Positions 1 through 11,760 of a DNA stretch of 64,000 nt are shown piece after piece. Position numbers and translations under genes: made by a program. Source of the stretch: Ectocarpus siliculosus (lineage: Eukaryota > Sar > Phaeophyceae > Ectocarpales > Ectocarpaceae); assembly GCA_000310025.1 (NCBI GenBank), contig FN649737.1, positions 1,141,367 to 1,205,366 on the forward strand, read 5' to 3'. The notes under the pieces are model-generated. The model had not been told where the DNA came from and made no database searches. It saw nothing but the letters and a program-made list of their open reading frames with translations. Every line of letters starts with the position of its first letter. Positions within the stretch are counted from its first letter, which is position 1.

Positions 1-645
1 CAAAAGCCCCTTAAAGTTTTTTGGTTTCGGGGGGGGTTTTAATCCCGGAAAAGTAATTAAGTTATTTTACCATCCCCGTAAAAAGGGTGGGGGTTTCCCA
101 TTATTTGCCACCTTTTTTGGGGGTTAAACCAAAAGTTTTAGGGTTCATTGGAAATAATTTTCAGTGGCCGGGAGAAAAAGAGATTTTTTCCTTGTTTTCC
201 TTTTTTTTTTTCCCGCCCCCCTTTTATTACTTTCGCCCTTCTTGTTCTTCTTCTTGGGGGGGGGGGGTTTCTTTTTTTAAATTTTTCCTTTTTTTGGGGG
301 GAAAAAACCCAGGATAATTTTTTGTTGGTTTTTTTTTTTTTTTCCCTCGCCCCTTTTAAGTCTTTTGTTTCCCGGTTTGTTTCCCGGGGATTTTAATCCC
401 CGAACTTCGTTCCTCTTCCCCAAAGGTTTTAAATTCCCCCACCTTTCCGTCCGGGGTTCCCCCAGGATTGGTTGTTAAAAAAAAATTTTTTTGCCCGGGG
501 GATTCCGGCCCCAGATTTTGGGGTTTTTTTTTTTATGTTATTACTTTATTCCCCCCCGGGGGGGTTATTTTTTTTTTTTTTAGGGAAAATTTTGGAATTT
601 TTTTTTTTTTCCCTTATTTTCCCCCCCGGGGGGGGGGGGGGGGCG
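1..645. other. Low-quality, homopolymer-dominated contig start
   Basis: Nearly the whole stretch is runs of a single base (T, G, C or A runs of 4 to 14). No codon structure, repeat unit or recognisable motif is visible. From about 645 the composition switches abruptly to ordinary mixed sequence. Runs of all four bases side by side are typical of an unreliable read end or badly called sequence rather than a biological satellite. Short open frames here are not supportable genes. Confidence 0.7.
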
Positions 646-2229
646 TGAGCAGACCGCATGAATGACTAATAGATTGTAGCTTTCCTTCATTACCGCCTTC
701 TTGTCGCGACAAGCAGCAGCAGCAGCAGCGTCACGGACGGTGTCTCGTCTTTCTGTCGCTAGGGTGTCTGCTTTGTACTGAACGAGATTCTCATCACACG
801 TCACACGCTTAAGTGTTCTCTTTCGTCTGCCTGCCCGCGGCCTGCGGTGTTGAGCGGGTCTTCCGGACGGGATTTTTAGTTGAGCTTTTGGCTGCATTGG
901 ACTTATGGGCCAGGTCCCGCGATTTTGTTGGCGCGGCGGCGTTTGATAGGGAGAATAGGTGCGTGTACGTGGGTTGTTGTTTATTCTGTGGTGTTCGTGA
1001 GGACAAGAAAGTGCTGAAAAAGACGGATGTATCATGTATCCATCCTCTCTGGGAAGGCCGTCACGATGTCGACGCGCCATCTGTCTATCTGCTCTAGAAC
1101 CCCCTCAAGATGACGCGCACCTGCATGTGACATGTGTGACTCCTGAAAATGCGGGGGCACAACAGCCAGGAGCGTCTGTCGACAGGTGGCTAGGTACGGT
1201 TCGTAGCACTGCTGCACAACGCAGCAGGCAAGGCCCTCACAGGTGCGAAGTTCCCTACCTTGTCCAGAGTCGTTCCGACGATCATTCCGAGGTGAAGCTA
1301 CCCTGGAAGACGGGCTCAGTCGTAGCTGCAGCATGTCTACGTCGTAAAACTTTTGCCCTCGTATTGTACACATCTAGTTGAGGGTGGTTCCAAGACGTTT
1401 GCGATCCATACAGCCGTCATCGCTGTCTGGTCTTCCTGGCGCGCGATAGAAATCTTACTTGTCCCCCTCTTGGTCCGGCTGGGGTATAGGGTAAAGGCGT
1501 GGTGTCCCATGGTCCTGCCCGACCGAGAGCCGTCATGCTGGAGCGTCTCGAGCTTAAACGTACCTTCATGCCTTTGATTTTACGTCGCCCCAAATCAGCG
1601 GTACCGCGGTTTCGCCACGACGACCGTCCTCTTAGAACATGGCTACAAAAAATTAGGTGCTAGCCGTCTTACGGACTCCCGGCCTGCATCAACAACACGG
1701 AGGGTATTTACACGACTCCATTACTTTTTACCTATCGCTTTACATCAGCGCTCACACATAGTATTTCTGCCCGGTAGGAGCTCTCTCCAATCCGTGGTAA
1801 CGCCTAAGGATTCCTCTCCCTGAGATCCCCTACCCACCCCTCCTGCGATGCTTGCCCCACGACTTTCAACGCGAGAAGAGGGCAGCACTCTCTTTCCTCA
1901 CAAGTGTACAAACGAACTACTGCTGTAGCGCTCTCCACAAACCAGGAATGGCAGCTAGAGCAAGAACCTACATACAATTTTGAATTCAACAGCAGTGAAC
2001 TCATGTTCTCGGCTGGAGTGCTCTCTCACTTCTTCCACTCAAACACACACATGTGTCCCCCAGCACGCAGCTACACCTTCTTCTTTACGAACAGCAACCT
2101 CTCCCAGCTTTACACAAAAAAACAACCAACAGTAAGTTCGATCGGCCACGCAATGTGTTACGCTACTGTCAAGCACTCCCTCCTTCTTGAGGAAGAAAAA
2201 AAAAAATCAGCGTCAGCATACAACTCTTG
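646..2229. other. Intergenic, 3' side of the RIOK3 gene
   Basis: Mixed-composition sequence with a short CAG run near 714-729. No domain or convincing exon is visible on either strand. The part next to 2230 is presumably the 3' untranslated region of the minus-strand kinase gene. Confidence 0.5.
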
Positions 2230-5074
2230 TCAGAAAATTCCAGCCTTGAGCGCCTCTTTCTCCGCCGACGTTCTTGCCCGCTCTCGCTCGCTCAGCTCAA
2301 CCTTGTCCCCCCTCCCCTCCTCCCTCTCGACATCGACCATCGTCCAACCAGCCTCCTCCTCTTCTCCGACTCCCTCTTCTTCCTCAGCGCAGTCGGGATG
2401 GCTGCCGCCCTCCTCCTCGTCTTCGTGTTCGCTCTCTTCGCTTGAGACGAAGTCGTCGCCGTTGTCGTTGCGGGCGCCCTGCTTTGATTGGCGGGAGGCC
2501 CAAGGTTCCGCCGCGGCGCACTCCGCCTGGAGCCTGTCGTCGGCGCCAATCCCTGGCGTTCCCATCAGCTGCAAGGATAACATGGTAACGTAACGACAAG
2601 GAGAAAAAAAGTGTTACGATCGATACGGTCTTTGAACCTCGAGGCGGAGAGATGGTCGCGCGGGATTGGAGCACGAGTGACGAAAAAAGGGTTGCTACGC
2701 TCAAGGGAGCCCCGTGTGTCAAAAAAGCGGGCACCTGACACCCGGAACCGCTCTCTTGGCGCACACCATCGGCATCCTGACAACCCACACACAACGCTGA
2801 CCAAAATATTCCCCGCCGAGTCCCTTCTAGTGTCACCCCCTTAGAATCGCCGTATATGTGCGAACAGCCAGCCATATCTCCAAGCAACCCTAAATGCTTG
2901 TCACCAGCGACAGTTGCCAGTTTGATGGATTCAATGTAGGACGTGCCTCTATCCTCAATTTCCCCCCGCCGGGCCACAAGCAAACGAACACAACCAAGAA
3001 TCATAAAAAACACAAAATGGCTCGCCCAGAACGCGCCACCAGTTGAGATAAGAGCGTCTCGTATTTGCCCTAGGCTCGTCTCTTATTTCCTTCATTCATC
3101 TGTGGGACAAAATTTCGCCACAACAGGGACTACGACAGTATTGAAGTGACAGGAACATCATCCTACAATAGCACCATATCCACGTGCATAAGTTTCTGCT
3201 TGTGCAAGCTTGAAGATGTTAACACCTGCCCTACTTGAAGGCTCTTACAGAAGATGCTCTGTACACGGGCGTAAGGGCGTGCGCCCCCTCACTCACCTCC
3301 AGGATGACCTCCATACCGCTCAGGGGCCGCTCTTCCTCGCCCGTACCACCACCGCCTTCGCCGGTTACATCATCATAAGCAGCGTCGTGGTCGCACGAGG
3401 AAGGGCCGCGGTAGGCCACTACGAAACGCTCCGCCACCGCTGCCTCGAGGCAGCCGGTTACTCCCTTCCGCCTGAAGAAGGACTCTACCACCGACATGTC
3501 ACGGCGGAGGAGCTCTCGGGCCTTGGGGTGTCCGGTGTCCACAGCCTGGCCCACGTCGATAACGTGGCACACCTGGAGAAAGAGAGAGGGGGGGGGGGGG
3601 GGGGGGCGGCGGAACCGATGCCGTTTCACGTTGGTACACCGCTTGTTGCCTTTCGTGCTCTGCTATGGGATTATAGATGCATCATGTTAGGAAATACTGA
3701 AACATACAACCAAAGAGAGAGTACCCGTTCGAGATAAAACGACAGCAGTCGAAGGGGATGGGGTACAATGAGTGGCAGAAAAAACGGCTGGATACTGGGC
3801 TTATTTCGCTTTTAGTATTCCTGCTACAGCATCGGTGGTTGTTTATTGTAGATGCATTTTCTTCTCGGGTTCTTGTCTCATGCTGGTGTTGAGTTTACCG
3901 CGAAACAAAAACACAGAAATTGGCCCCCGTCACCTTTTCGTGATAGAGCACATTGTACTCGGACAGGTCTGCGTGTACCAGGTGGCACTTGAGGAACATC
4001 AACCGCGCCAGCTCAAGCACCTGCGCGTAGCATCTGTTGCGGGGAGAAACGAAAGGGAGGGAGGCAGGCGGCGCGCTCAGCATCTACCACAGCAGCATTT
4101 GCTCGTACTCTACTTCGCCTACCCTACGGGCGACTTACCTCGTGGACATGAGATGGCGTCGCCATGGTCGGTCCATGGTACAAGTTTTGGGGTTGGTTGC
4201 ACCGAAAAAAAGAACACTATTGCCCCTCCCGGCGGACGCAGCCGTCCCTATTCTTCTTTCCATTCTCAGAACGACACTCCCGGTGAGTGTAACTGCCACT
4301 TATCCTTGAACACCCCTCCAGGTGCATGTAACCGTCACTATCCCTTTCTTCGCGAACTTTTCGTTGCGTTTTTCTCAACGAACCTGCGCCAGTTCGCCTT
4401 GGAGAGGTCGATCTCCCGCAGCTGCGGCGCGGGCCAATGGTCCTTCCCGATGAAGGACAGAACAAGTGTGTGCTCCCGCTGCTTGATCGGCTCCGGGCAG
4501 GGGATGCCGGCGCGGTGAAGGCGGAGCAGGTTGCGGTGCTCCTTCTTGGCCCAGATGGCGAACATCTTCTGCCGGCTCTGCTTGTTGAACCTCATGTTGC
4601 CGTACCTTTACGTAGCAAGAAAAATGTGGGAGATCGGGATAGAAAACGGCGGTCGTTTTATCATGAAGGGGTCTAGAAGGAGAAAAATGCTTGAATGGGA
4701 CTCTCAGGTAGATCTCTCGCGTTCTCCGTGTCGAAAAAACTGAACGACGAGCTCATCCCTAAGCAAACGTTACCCTAAAAAAAACACACCACAAGTAACG
4801 CACAAAAAGCAAGAAAAGACGCACACAATTCTAGTATTACTAGTCGTGCAAACTTGGCCAAGGCCACTCTGTCGATGGAGTCTGCCGTAAGACGGACGCC
4901 GTTGCTACAAGCTAAAGACACACAAAAAAACACACACCAAGCCAACATTCCCACAATAACAAGGGCCGAGCGCGTCTGCTCTTGGTCTGGTGGAGGTACA
5001 ATACTACGCACAGACCGGGCCTGTCAGGGAGTCAGGTTAGAGTACATCTGCCACAACAGTAACAACAGCAGCAT

Positions 5075-5122
<48 letters not shown>

Positions 5123-6492
5123 CATCTGTAACCACAACTACGACGAAATAACTACAGCAACAACGGCGTCAGCGAAGAAAACATCGCGAAGGCGTTCGCC
5201 CAGAGGAGAGTGGGATGGGGGGGGGGTCGCTCACCGAGGGTCCCCGTCAACGTACGCCGCACGGTTTCCAAACTCGCTGAGCGTCGTCTTGAAAATCTTC
5301 AACGCGACACCTCGGCTACCCGTCATGGCTTCGGGGTCTTCGGGTGCGAGAGCGTGGTAGACATGAGCCTCCTTCCCTGTCTTAACCATCCCGTGAACCT
5401 GTGGGTACAACACGTGGTACGGGACGAAGCCCGGCCACGGAATGGGGATCAGTTCGACGAGGGATTCCACATCAGAAGGAGCGAGGTCGGGCTTGTTCTA
5501 CAGGAAGGGGGGGGGGAGAGACAGGCGACAGACATCCACCAGGAGGAAGAGCACACCCTTCAGTACCCTTTTGAAACACATACTGTGCCCTATTTGACCA
5601 GACTGTGCCATATCTAGGGTTATCTAGTGACCACGGTAAAAAAAATTCCCTTGCCTTCAAAGAGGTACGCAGGATCGGGGAACAAAGAGAAGGTACTGGA
5701 TGGACATCACTAACGCGTGTTGAAAATTGGAGACAACAATAGCAATGAATGCCAGCAGGGCAGCACGCTTGCACGCAAAACCAGAACACGAGGCAAAAGG
5801 GGCGGGACTGCAAAAGAGGGTGGTACTATAGCTAACGACTGAAATTTCCCGACAAGAAAACAAATAACGAAACAAATATACCTCCAAGAGAGTGCCGGTG
5901 TTCTGCATCTTGAACAGGAGCAGCCTTGTCCGGGGATCCATGACCCCTTCCTGGGTAGACCTTGTGGCTGCCAGTGGGGTGCAAACAGATCAAGATTCGG
6001 GGGTTCAGATGCTTTCGGCATCCATCACAGAGAATGCTTCATTTCATCCCGGGAGGAAACCACCTGCGCAACTGCTCTCAATGCCACCATCTTGCCAAAC
6101 ACACACCACGAAAGCAAATCGCATGCCCCGGTATGCCGCCCACCGTAGTCCGCTCGTGAAAACAACCCGTTTATGTCATCACACTCTCATCACACTTTCT
6201 CACAAGCCTCACTGAGACGTGTGGTACAGCCAACTGGTGTCTACGGCGCCAAGAGGCCCGTGGTTGTCCCCGCTCCCCGCGGCGGAAAAACTGCACAGTT
6301 CCACATCTTGAGCGGGGCGTGCCTCACCGTACCGTACTGCACCGTACCGCGGCGCACCGCACCATACCACGTCTAAAACGCTAGGGAGGGTGAAAGAGGT
6401 GGTGTCTACTAGGATGGAGAGAGCCGGCAAACTCGGAGCAAGAGGGTGTGCTATTATACTACGATACCAAGCGCCAACAACCGCACACTTTG

Positions 6493-6531
<39 letters not shown>

Positions 6532-8846
6532 AAGCGTCATGAAGCCATGACGTCATCGTCGTCGTCTCCAGGCACCCACTCACCCTGCTCTACCCTGCCC
6601 CCAGCGGCCATCCCCTTCTCCTTCTTCTTGCGGATGTCACGCTTGAGACTGTTGAACGTGCGGTTGCCGAGGCGCACCCCAGCCGCCGTCAGGTCTCCGA
6701 CTCCCTCCAAGTTGGACGCGTCTCGCGCGTTCATCCTTGTGGGAGAGACACCAAGTACGAAAGGGGTGGCGTAGCGTGGGGACGGGGGGAGGTTTTAGCT
6801 TTACTCCACTACAGGAAGGCAGGGGCATGGTTTCAAGGGTATGTGTGTGGTGGTGGTCTGTTTGATAGGCGCGCAGGCGCAACGATAGCGCGTGAAAAAG
6901 AGAGAGTCCCACATACCATGTCAAAAGGGGAGAAAAAAATCACGTTGTTCGGGTCAAACACCACCACCATCACCACCACTCCTTCCCGCTGGACCTTGAG
7001 CTTCGTTTCCTCTGCCTGCCTCTGTCTGCATAGTTAGCCTTTCCCTCTCACCTCCCGCAAATGACGGCGTCGTGCTTCGACACCACCTCCCCCTCGGAGT
7101 TCTTAAAGAGCGGCATCTTCCCCTTCCTCCGGCCCCCCCCGGGGACAGCCCGAAACCCTCCCCCCCCCTCCTCCTCCTCCAAACCACCGCCTTCATCCCC
7201 ATCCTCGCGCAACTCGGTGTCCTGGGACAAGAGGTCTTCACCACCGCCGTCCATCAAAGCCTCCGCATCGGCAACTCCCCATCGTTGGGGGGGGTCCTGG
7301 GACGCCCCCCCCCCGGAGGGCCCGGTGCCCCCGGGGGGGGCGGGGGCGGCGGGGGCGGCGGCGGCGACCCTGACCTTGGAGCCGAAGGTGCCCTGTTCGG
7401 TGGCCAGGGTGGCCGCGGCGGTGGAGCGGCGCGCCTCGAACAGCCTCCTCTCTTCCTGGTCCAGCGCCAGGGCGAAGGCCATGTCACTGTCTGCGTCTGG
7501 CTGCTGGTGCTGGGTCTCATTGTCCTGGTGCTGCTGCTGCGTCGGCAACCATCGTAGTTCCAAAAACGAAGCGAACGGGGCTGAAGTCAAAGGATTCATG
7601 TGACTTGCCGTACTTCCTACGGCGAATGACCTGAATCAACTGAGGTATACATATGTAGAAACAAACCGGAGCCAATAGGGGACCTCCTGAGCCGGCGAAA
7701 AACCGGCATACATGTCGCTCCGCACCGGCATTGCAGGGATGCGAGGTCAATACACCAACGACTACGGCATGCGTTTACGTGAGTACACCCCCCCCACCTG
7801 GGACGCATCAGCAGCAGTAGCCGCCTCGAAGGCCCTCGCGTCTTCCTCGGCTAGCGCCCCCATGTCGTGCGAGAAGCAGTACTCCACGGCTCGGCTCACG
7901 TCGTTGCCGCCGCAGCGCCGCAGCGCCGCGGCCGCCCACGCCTGGTCGATCCCCATGCCCACCAGGGCCCCGATCGACTCGGCGCCTAGCGGCACGACCG
8001 CGAGGTCGGCGGCGGCGGCGGCGGCGGCGGAGGAGGAGCGGGTGGCGGCGGTATCAGCAGGCGGAGACGATGATTGCTCTTGAGACGAGGCGGGGGTAGC
8101 AGCAGCAGATGCGTTGGCGGAGCGTAGGAGGTCGGCAGCGCTTCGTCCGGGAACCCCCCATGCGCCCTGAGACGCGTTCGGGGTCTGGCGCGGGAGGGGA
8201 AGGCGGCGAGGGGACGGCGAATGGCCAAGCGGTTGAGAGAGGACGTTTAGGGTGGCGAAATGAACAGGCAGGACCGGGAGAAGAGCCGACCCGCGTCGGC
8301 CTCTCGTGCGTAAAGAGCGGCGGCGGCGGCGGAAAAAAAAAAAAAGAACAGAAATTTGGAGATCCTCTTCCACGAAGGGTACATGAAGCTTCCCAACGTC
8401 TCTCTGTTGAGGGCGATTCCCTCGACACACATTCGAGAAGAGAGAAAGGCTCAGGGAAAACAAACGGGGGTACATCCGCTTATGAACGATTCTTGCCTCC
8501 GTCCCCGGTCCGCCTATGTACCGCTCACCTGCGAGAACGAAGAGGAATCTTGTGCTCCGGGGATTGGCCACTGCTGTCGTCCGGCACCGCTTGCGTCGTC
8601 CTTGACACCGGCGTCGCCGTCGGTGCTGTTGGCGGCGCCGTCACCGCCGTACGCCTCCTGCTGCAGCTTGATGGCGAGCTGCTCGCTTTGGACCTCGAGC
8701 AGGCTCATGTTCCCAGTCGTAGTCGTTGCCAGAGTCTCAGAAGAGGCAGCAGGGGAAGAGTCCTGGCGGGAAAAGCGCAAGGTATTCACGTGTACATCGT
8801 TTACTTCTGTGTACACGGAAGCTCTGTTGGGTTGTGCTGGGGTCAT
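2230..8846 (-). CDS. RIOK3: RIO-type atypical protein kinase, RIOK3 class, with N-terminal UBA domain
   Basis: Exons (minus strand, 5' to 3'): 8529-8846, 7798-8166, 7052-7536, 6584-6735, 5882-5946, 5235-5398, 4384-4605, 3934-4033, 3297-3572, 2230-2568. Phases agree at every junction and total 2490 nt, about 829 aa; human RIOK3 is 519 aa. Exon 1 has the RIOK3 N-terminal signature (EVQSEQLAIKLQ) and exon 3 ends in SKHDAVICGR, both marking RIOK3 rather than RIOK1. The RIO kinase core is intact: P-loop KTGKEAHVYHA, lysine strand VALKIFKTT, catalytic loop VHADLSEYN and metal-binding IDVGQAVD. Exon 2 adds a UBA domain (ESIGALVGMGID to AVEYCFSHD). The last exon encodes an acidic tail. RIO kinases are cytoplasmic ATPases of late 40S maturation; RIOK3 itself is less well defined. 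The start could also be the later Met just before SLLEV. The exon 3 acceptor is the least certain junction. Confidence 0.93.
7690..7797 (-). repeat. Partial copy of the poly-C-ended dispersed repeat, in RIOK3 intron 2
   Basis: This stretch shares the terminal block of the elements at 16959-17442 and 20709-21829: a CGGCATTGCAGGGATGCGAG-like segment, then CGACTACGGCATGC, then GAGTAC followed by a C run. It is diverged and lacks most of the element body. Its C run abuts RIOK3 exon 2 directly, so the exon's GT donor lies at the junction with the repeat. Confidence 0.6.
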
Positions 8847-9820
8847 AGCCGGAGGACCAAGATCGGACTACACTGCTGCTCGGAGAACATGAGATAAGAT
8901 CTCGCCGGGGTGGTGCGGAGGAATGTCAACCTTAACCTTAATCTTGCTCGGCGGAAGCGCCGCCGCCGCCGCCGCAGCAGCAGCAGCAGCAGCAGCAGCA
9001 AGTGCCGGCTGCAGGGAGCAAAGGTGAGCTCGCACCAGACGGGATACAAACTAACAGAAACAACCTGTCGCGGTCTCGTTTTCTCCGCGCCGTCAGGAAC
9101 AGTCCACTATTCTATAGGCTAAAATCTGCCCCTCATACTGGTGCACCTGCGTGCAGTAAGCATTCAATTGACACCGCTAATAAATCAGTCTACAGCAGTG
9201 CTACTGGTGTGGGGTGCACAAACACACATCAGCGGTAGGTACTATTAAACTGCGCTCGGCGGTGGCGAAGAACCAAGAAATTGAGCCTGCCCCCCCGCCG
9301 ACATTGACGGCCTTAACTGTTCGGGCCCGCTGAGGAGACAGACTCAAACTTCAATGATGATGATGGCGTTTCCACCGCCAACAGACAGCTGTGCTGAATA
9401 CTGCTGAAGGTGATCAGACAAACTATAACTATCGTATGCATACGATGAGCCCGAAAACGAAACGGGGGCAGGGGCGGGGGGGGAGCTGGTGTGTCCTCTC
9501 TATTATACATCCTCCCTATGCAGCGGGCTGTGGGCATGCTTTGGTGCTGACAAGAGCGGGTCATGTACGTCCCGGCTATCTATACACAACCATATTTTAT
9601 CGCTTTCCCGTCCACCAAGAGCGCACGTCTATATGAAAGGTAGTAAGGGGAGAGGACCGACGGCCAAACCCCGAGGCAGGTGGCCGAGGGTGGGGGAGGA
9701 AGACGCTTTACAATCACCGCTGATGAAGCCAAGCACTGCTGCTGTTGTATTGCTCGAGAGTCCACAAAGTCCACTGCAAATGTGTTTTGTTACCGACCGT
9801 CCTGCGAGGGCTTCACTCAC
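8847..9820. other. RIOK3 upstream region with GCC/CAG microsatellite
   Basis: Presumed promoter and 5' untranslated region of the minus-strand RIOK3 gene. It contains a GCC run passing into a CAG run at about 8957-9001. No core promoter element can be named with confidence and no second coding region is recognised. Confidence 0.45.
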
Positions 9821-9879
9821 CTCCATGGGAGTCGTCGCAAAACGACGTGGCTCAAAGTAATCCAACAAGAAACCTGTCG
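9821..9879 (-). CDS. Possible isolated exon of an unrecognised gene
   Basis: On the minus strand, a strong acceptor (pyrimidine-rich tract ending in TTGCAG) and a consensus donor (GAG then GTGAGTG) enclose 59 nt that read in one frame as TGFLLDYFEPRRFATTPME. Upstream minus-strand sequence around 9.9-10.1 kb is also open but no family is recognised. It may belong to a small gene ending before RIOK3, or be chance. Confidence 0.25.
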
Positions 9880-11197
9880 CTGCAAGCAGCGGGACAAGCG
9901 AAGAAGGAGGCTGAGTGTCCGAGCTGTGAGTTCGCGGCGTCGTGGGTGCCACAGATGCTCTCCAGAGGCCGCCCGCTGTAAGAACACGAGAACGGTTCCC
10001 CGGAACGATCTGCAAAAGCTGGGGGTACGTGTACGTGCCTTCTCGATTTTGCGATGCCCCCCCCCCGGTGAGCGGTGGAAGATTGAGCATGAAGTGGCAC
10101 ATGCAACATGCACCAGCTGGAACGATAGATAGAGAGGGGACGGTTGAATGTGAGGCAACTGAAACGTGCTGGTTAGTATATTGCTGAATGCAACGTACAC
10201 AAATATGACAAGGGTTTTGAACAGGTAGGTCCCCAGGCATCGCATCCTACATATTTAGTAACGGCACGGATTTGTCTAAGAAACTCGAACATGTGCGACG
10301 AACACACGTGCAGGGTGCGGAAAATCTGTCTGTGTCGACACAGGTGGCACCCCCTAAATCACAATCGACACACGATGTGTCGTTGGGGTGCCGTCGAAGT
10401 TGAAATCTCGGTGGTACGATCCAGCAGCGGCCAGCGGCCGCCTGGTGTTGTCCAACTTCGGGAGTCCATCAGGAGGACCGCAAACAACACACAATATTCA
10501 AATTCAAAATTCGAATTCAAAACCAGGCGTGCACAGCACCCGCTCTATGGGTCTCAAAAGTTTTAAATGGCTCCTCGTCGTGTGCCCCCTTGCGAGTTGC
10601 CGCAGAGCACCACTCAACACTCACAACACACTGGCCACTCACCACCACTCGCGTCTACTTCTGCTTCCCCTCTAGGCAAAGAGAAAAGCAGTCCACACCC
10701 ACCTGACCGCGATCCGGCTGGTTATCTCTACAACAACTGCTGTTCAGAGCTGTACACACACTCGCCCACACTCACCGCTGCTGTAAAGGACATGTCACCA
10801 GAGGAAGAACAACGACCCACAGCTGCGCGGCCCAAGGACTGCAGCGTCTTGCGAGGCCTCAGCGAGCACATCTTAGATGTCCTGGCCAACCACACGACCG
10901 AGCCTGTCGGTGACTGCGGACCTCGCTCCGCCACCGGTGGTTGAAGCCCGAAGCTCTGGAGTTGACAGCCCAGCAGAAGACGTCGTCTCGGGCTTGACGG
11001 TAGGAGTCGTGGCCACCATCGCAGTACGGCGAAGGATGTCATAGAGATGGCGGTTACGGCGCTCTGCGATTTCAAGACGTCTCGAGGTTGACCGCATTAG
11101 TGGCCATCAGTCTGTTCGTGGTCGTGGTGGCACAGTCGCTGTTTTATACCAAACGCATTGTTGGAAAGGTCTTCTTCGTCCTTCTTGGGAACGTGAG
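9880..11197. other. Intergenic stretch with a nested hairpin
   Basis: No recognised gene. At about 10348-10396 an inverted pair GGCACCCC/GGGGTGCC encloses a second inverted pair CGACACA/TGTGTCG. Around 10495-10530 there is AT-rich sequence with repeated ATTCAAA words. Open frames at 10.7-11.1 kb have no identifiable domain. Confidence 0.4.
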
Positions 11198-11760
11198 TTG
11201 GACCTCCAGCATTCTAAGATCCACATTCTCCGGTACTGGATGGATTCGCCTGATCAACACCGCCAAACGAATCGCCGCTATCGGGCGATGCGTATTGGTG
11301 CGGCCACCCGCGAGATGGCGCGCGCCAAAGGTGAGCGAGCCTTGCCTTCGGGCTATTCGCTCGTCTCTCGTTCAACATGGGACCGTCGCTTCGCCAATAC
11401 TCCGCTACCTGCAGGCGCCTTCTTTTGGTACAAAGCGCGCGATGGATTCTGGTGGTTGGGGAAGATTTCTTGACCGCCTCTACCGTCCGACTTCTACGTC
11501 GTCCGCTTCTTAGACGATCCTGGCCCTGTCAAGCTCGCCCTTCCTGATGTTCGTTGCTCCACCGCTGAAACCGCCGTCTCCGGATCCTGGTGCCTCCAAG
11601 TTCACAGCGGCAGCGCTCTTTTTAAGGGAATCCTTCGCAACGTCGGCATGTCGCGTGGTGACCCTGGGACTGATTCGTTGCCTGATGACGTTGCGCGCCC
11701 GACATGCTTGGTTGTCTGTGCCTTCTGTTGCTTTTCGCATTGTTGGGTCTTCTTTAGCAC
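11198..11760 (+). mobile_element. Decayed retroelement polyprotein tail
   Basis: One frame (11198-11473) reads an Arg-rich stretch followed by GAFFWYKARDGFWWLGKIS. After a frame change it continues as YVVRFLDDPGPVKLALPDVR and then GSWCLQVH. The W/F-rich beta-strand pattern resembles the small chromo- or PWWP-like module after integrase in retroelement polyproteins. Family placement is from memory and tentative. The frame break, and the absence of integrase or reverse transcriptase nearby, mark it as a dead fragment. T-rich sequence follows to about 12.1 kb. Confidence 0.4.

Noticed and set aside
2230-4595. Assignment of the kinase to RIOK1
   Set aside because: The core motifs alone fit RIO1, but SKHDAVICGR, the VSEQLA-type N-terminal motif and MDPRTRLLLFKM are RIOK3 hallmarks.
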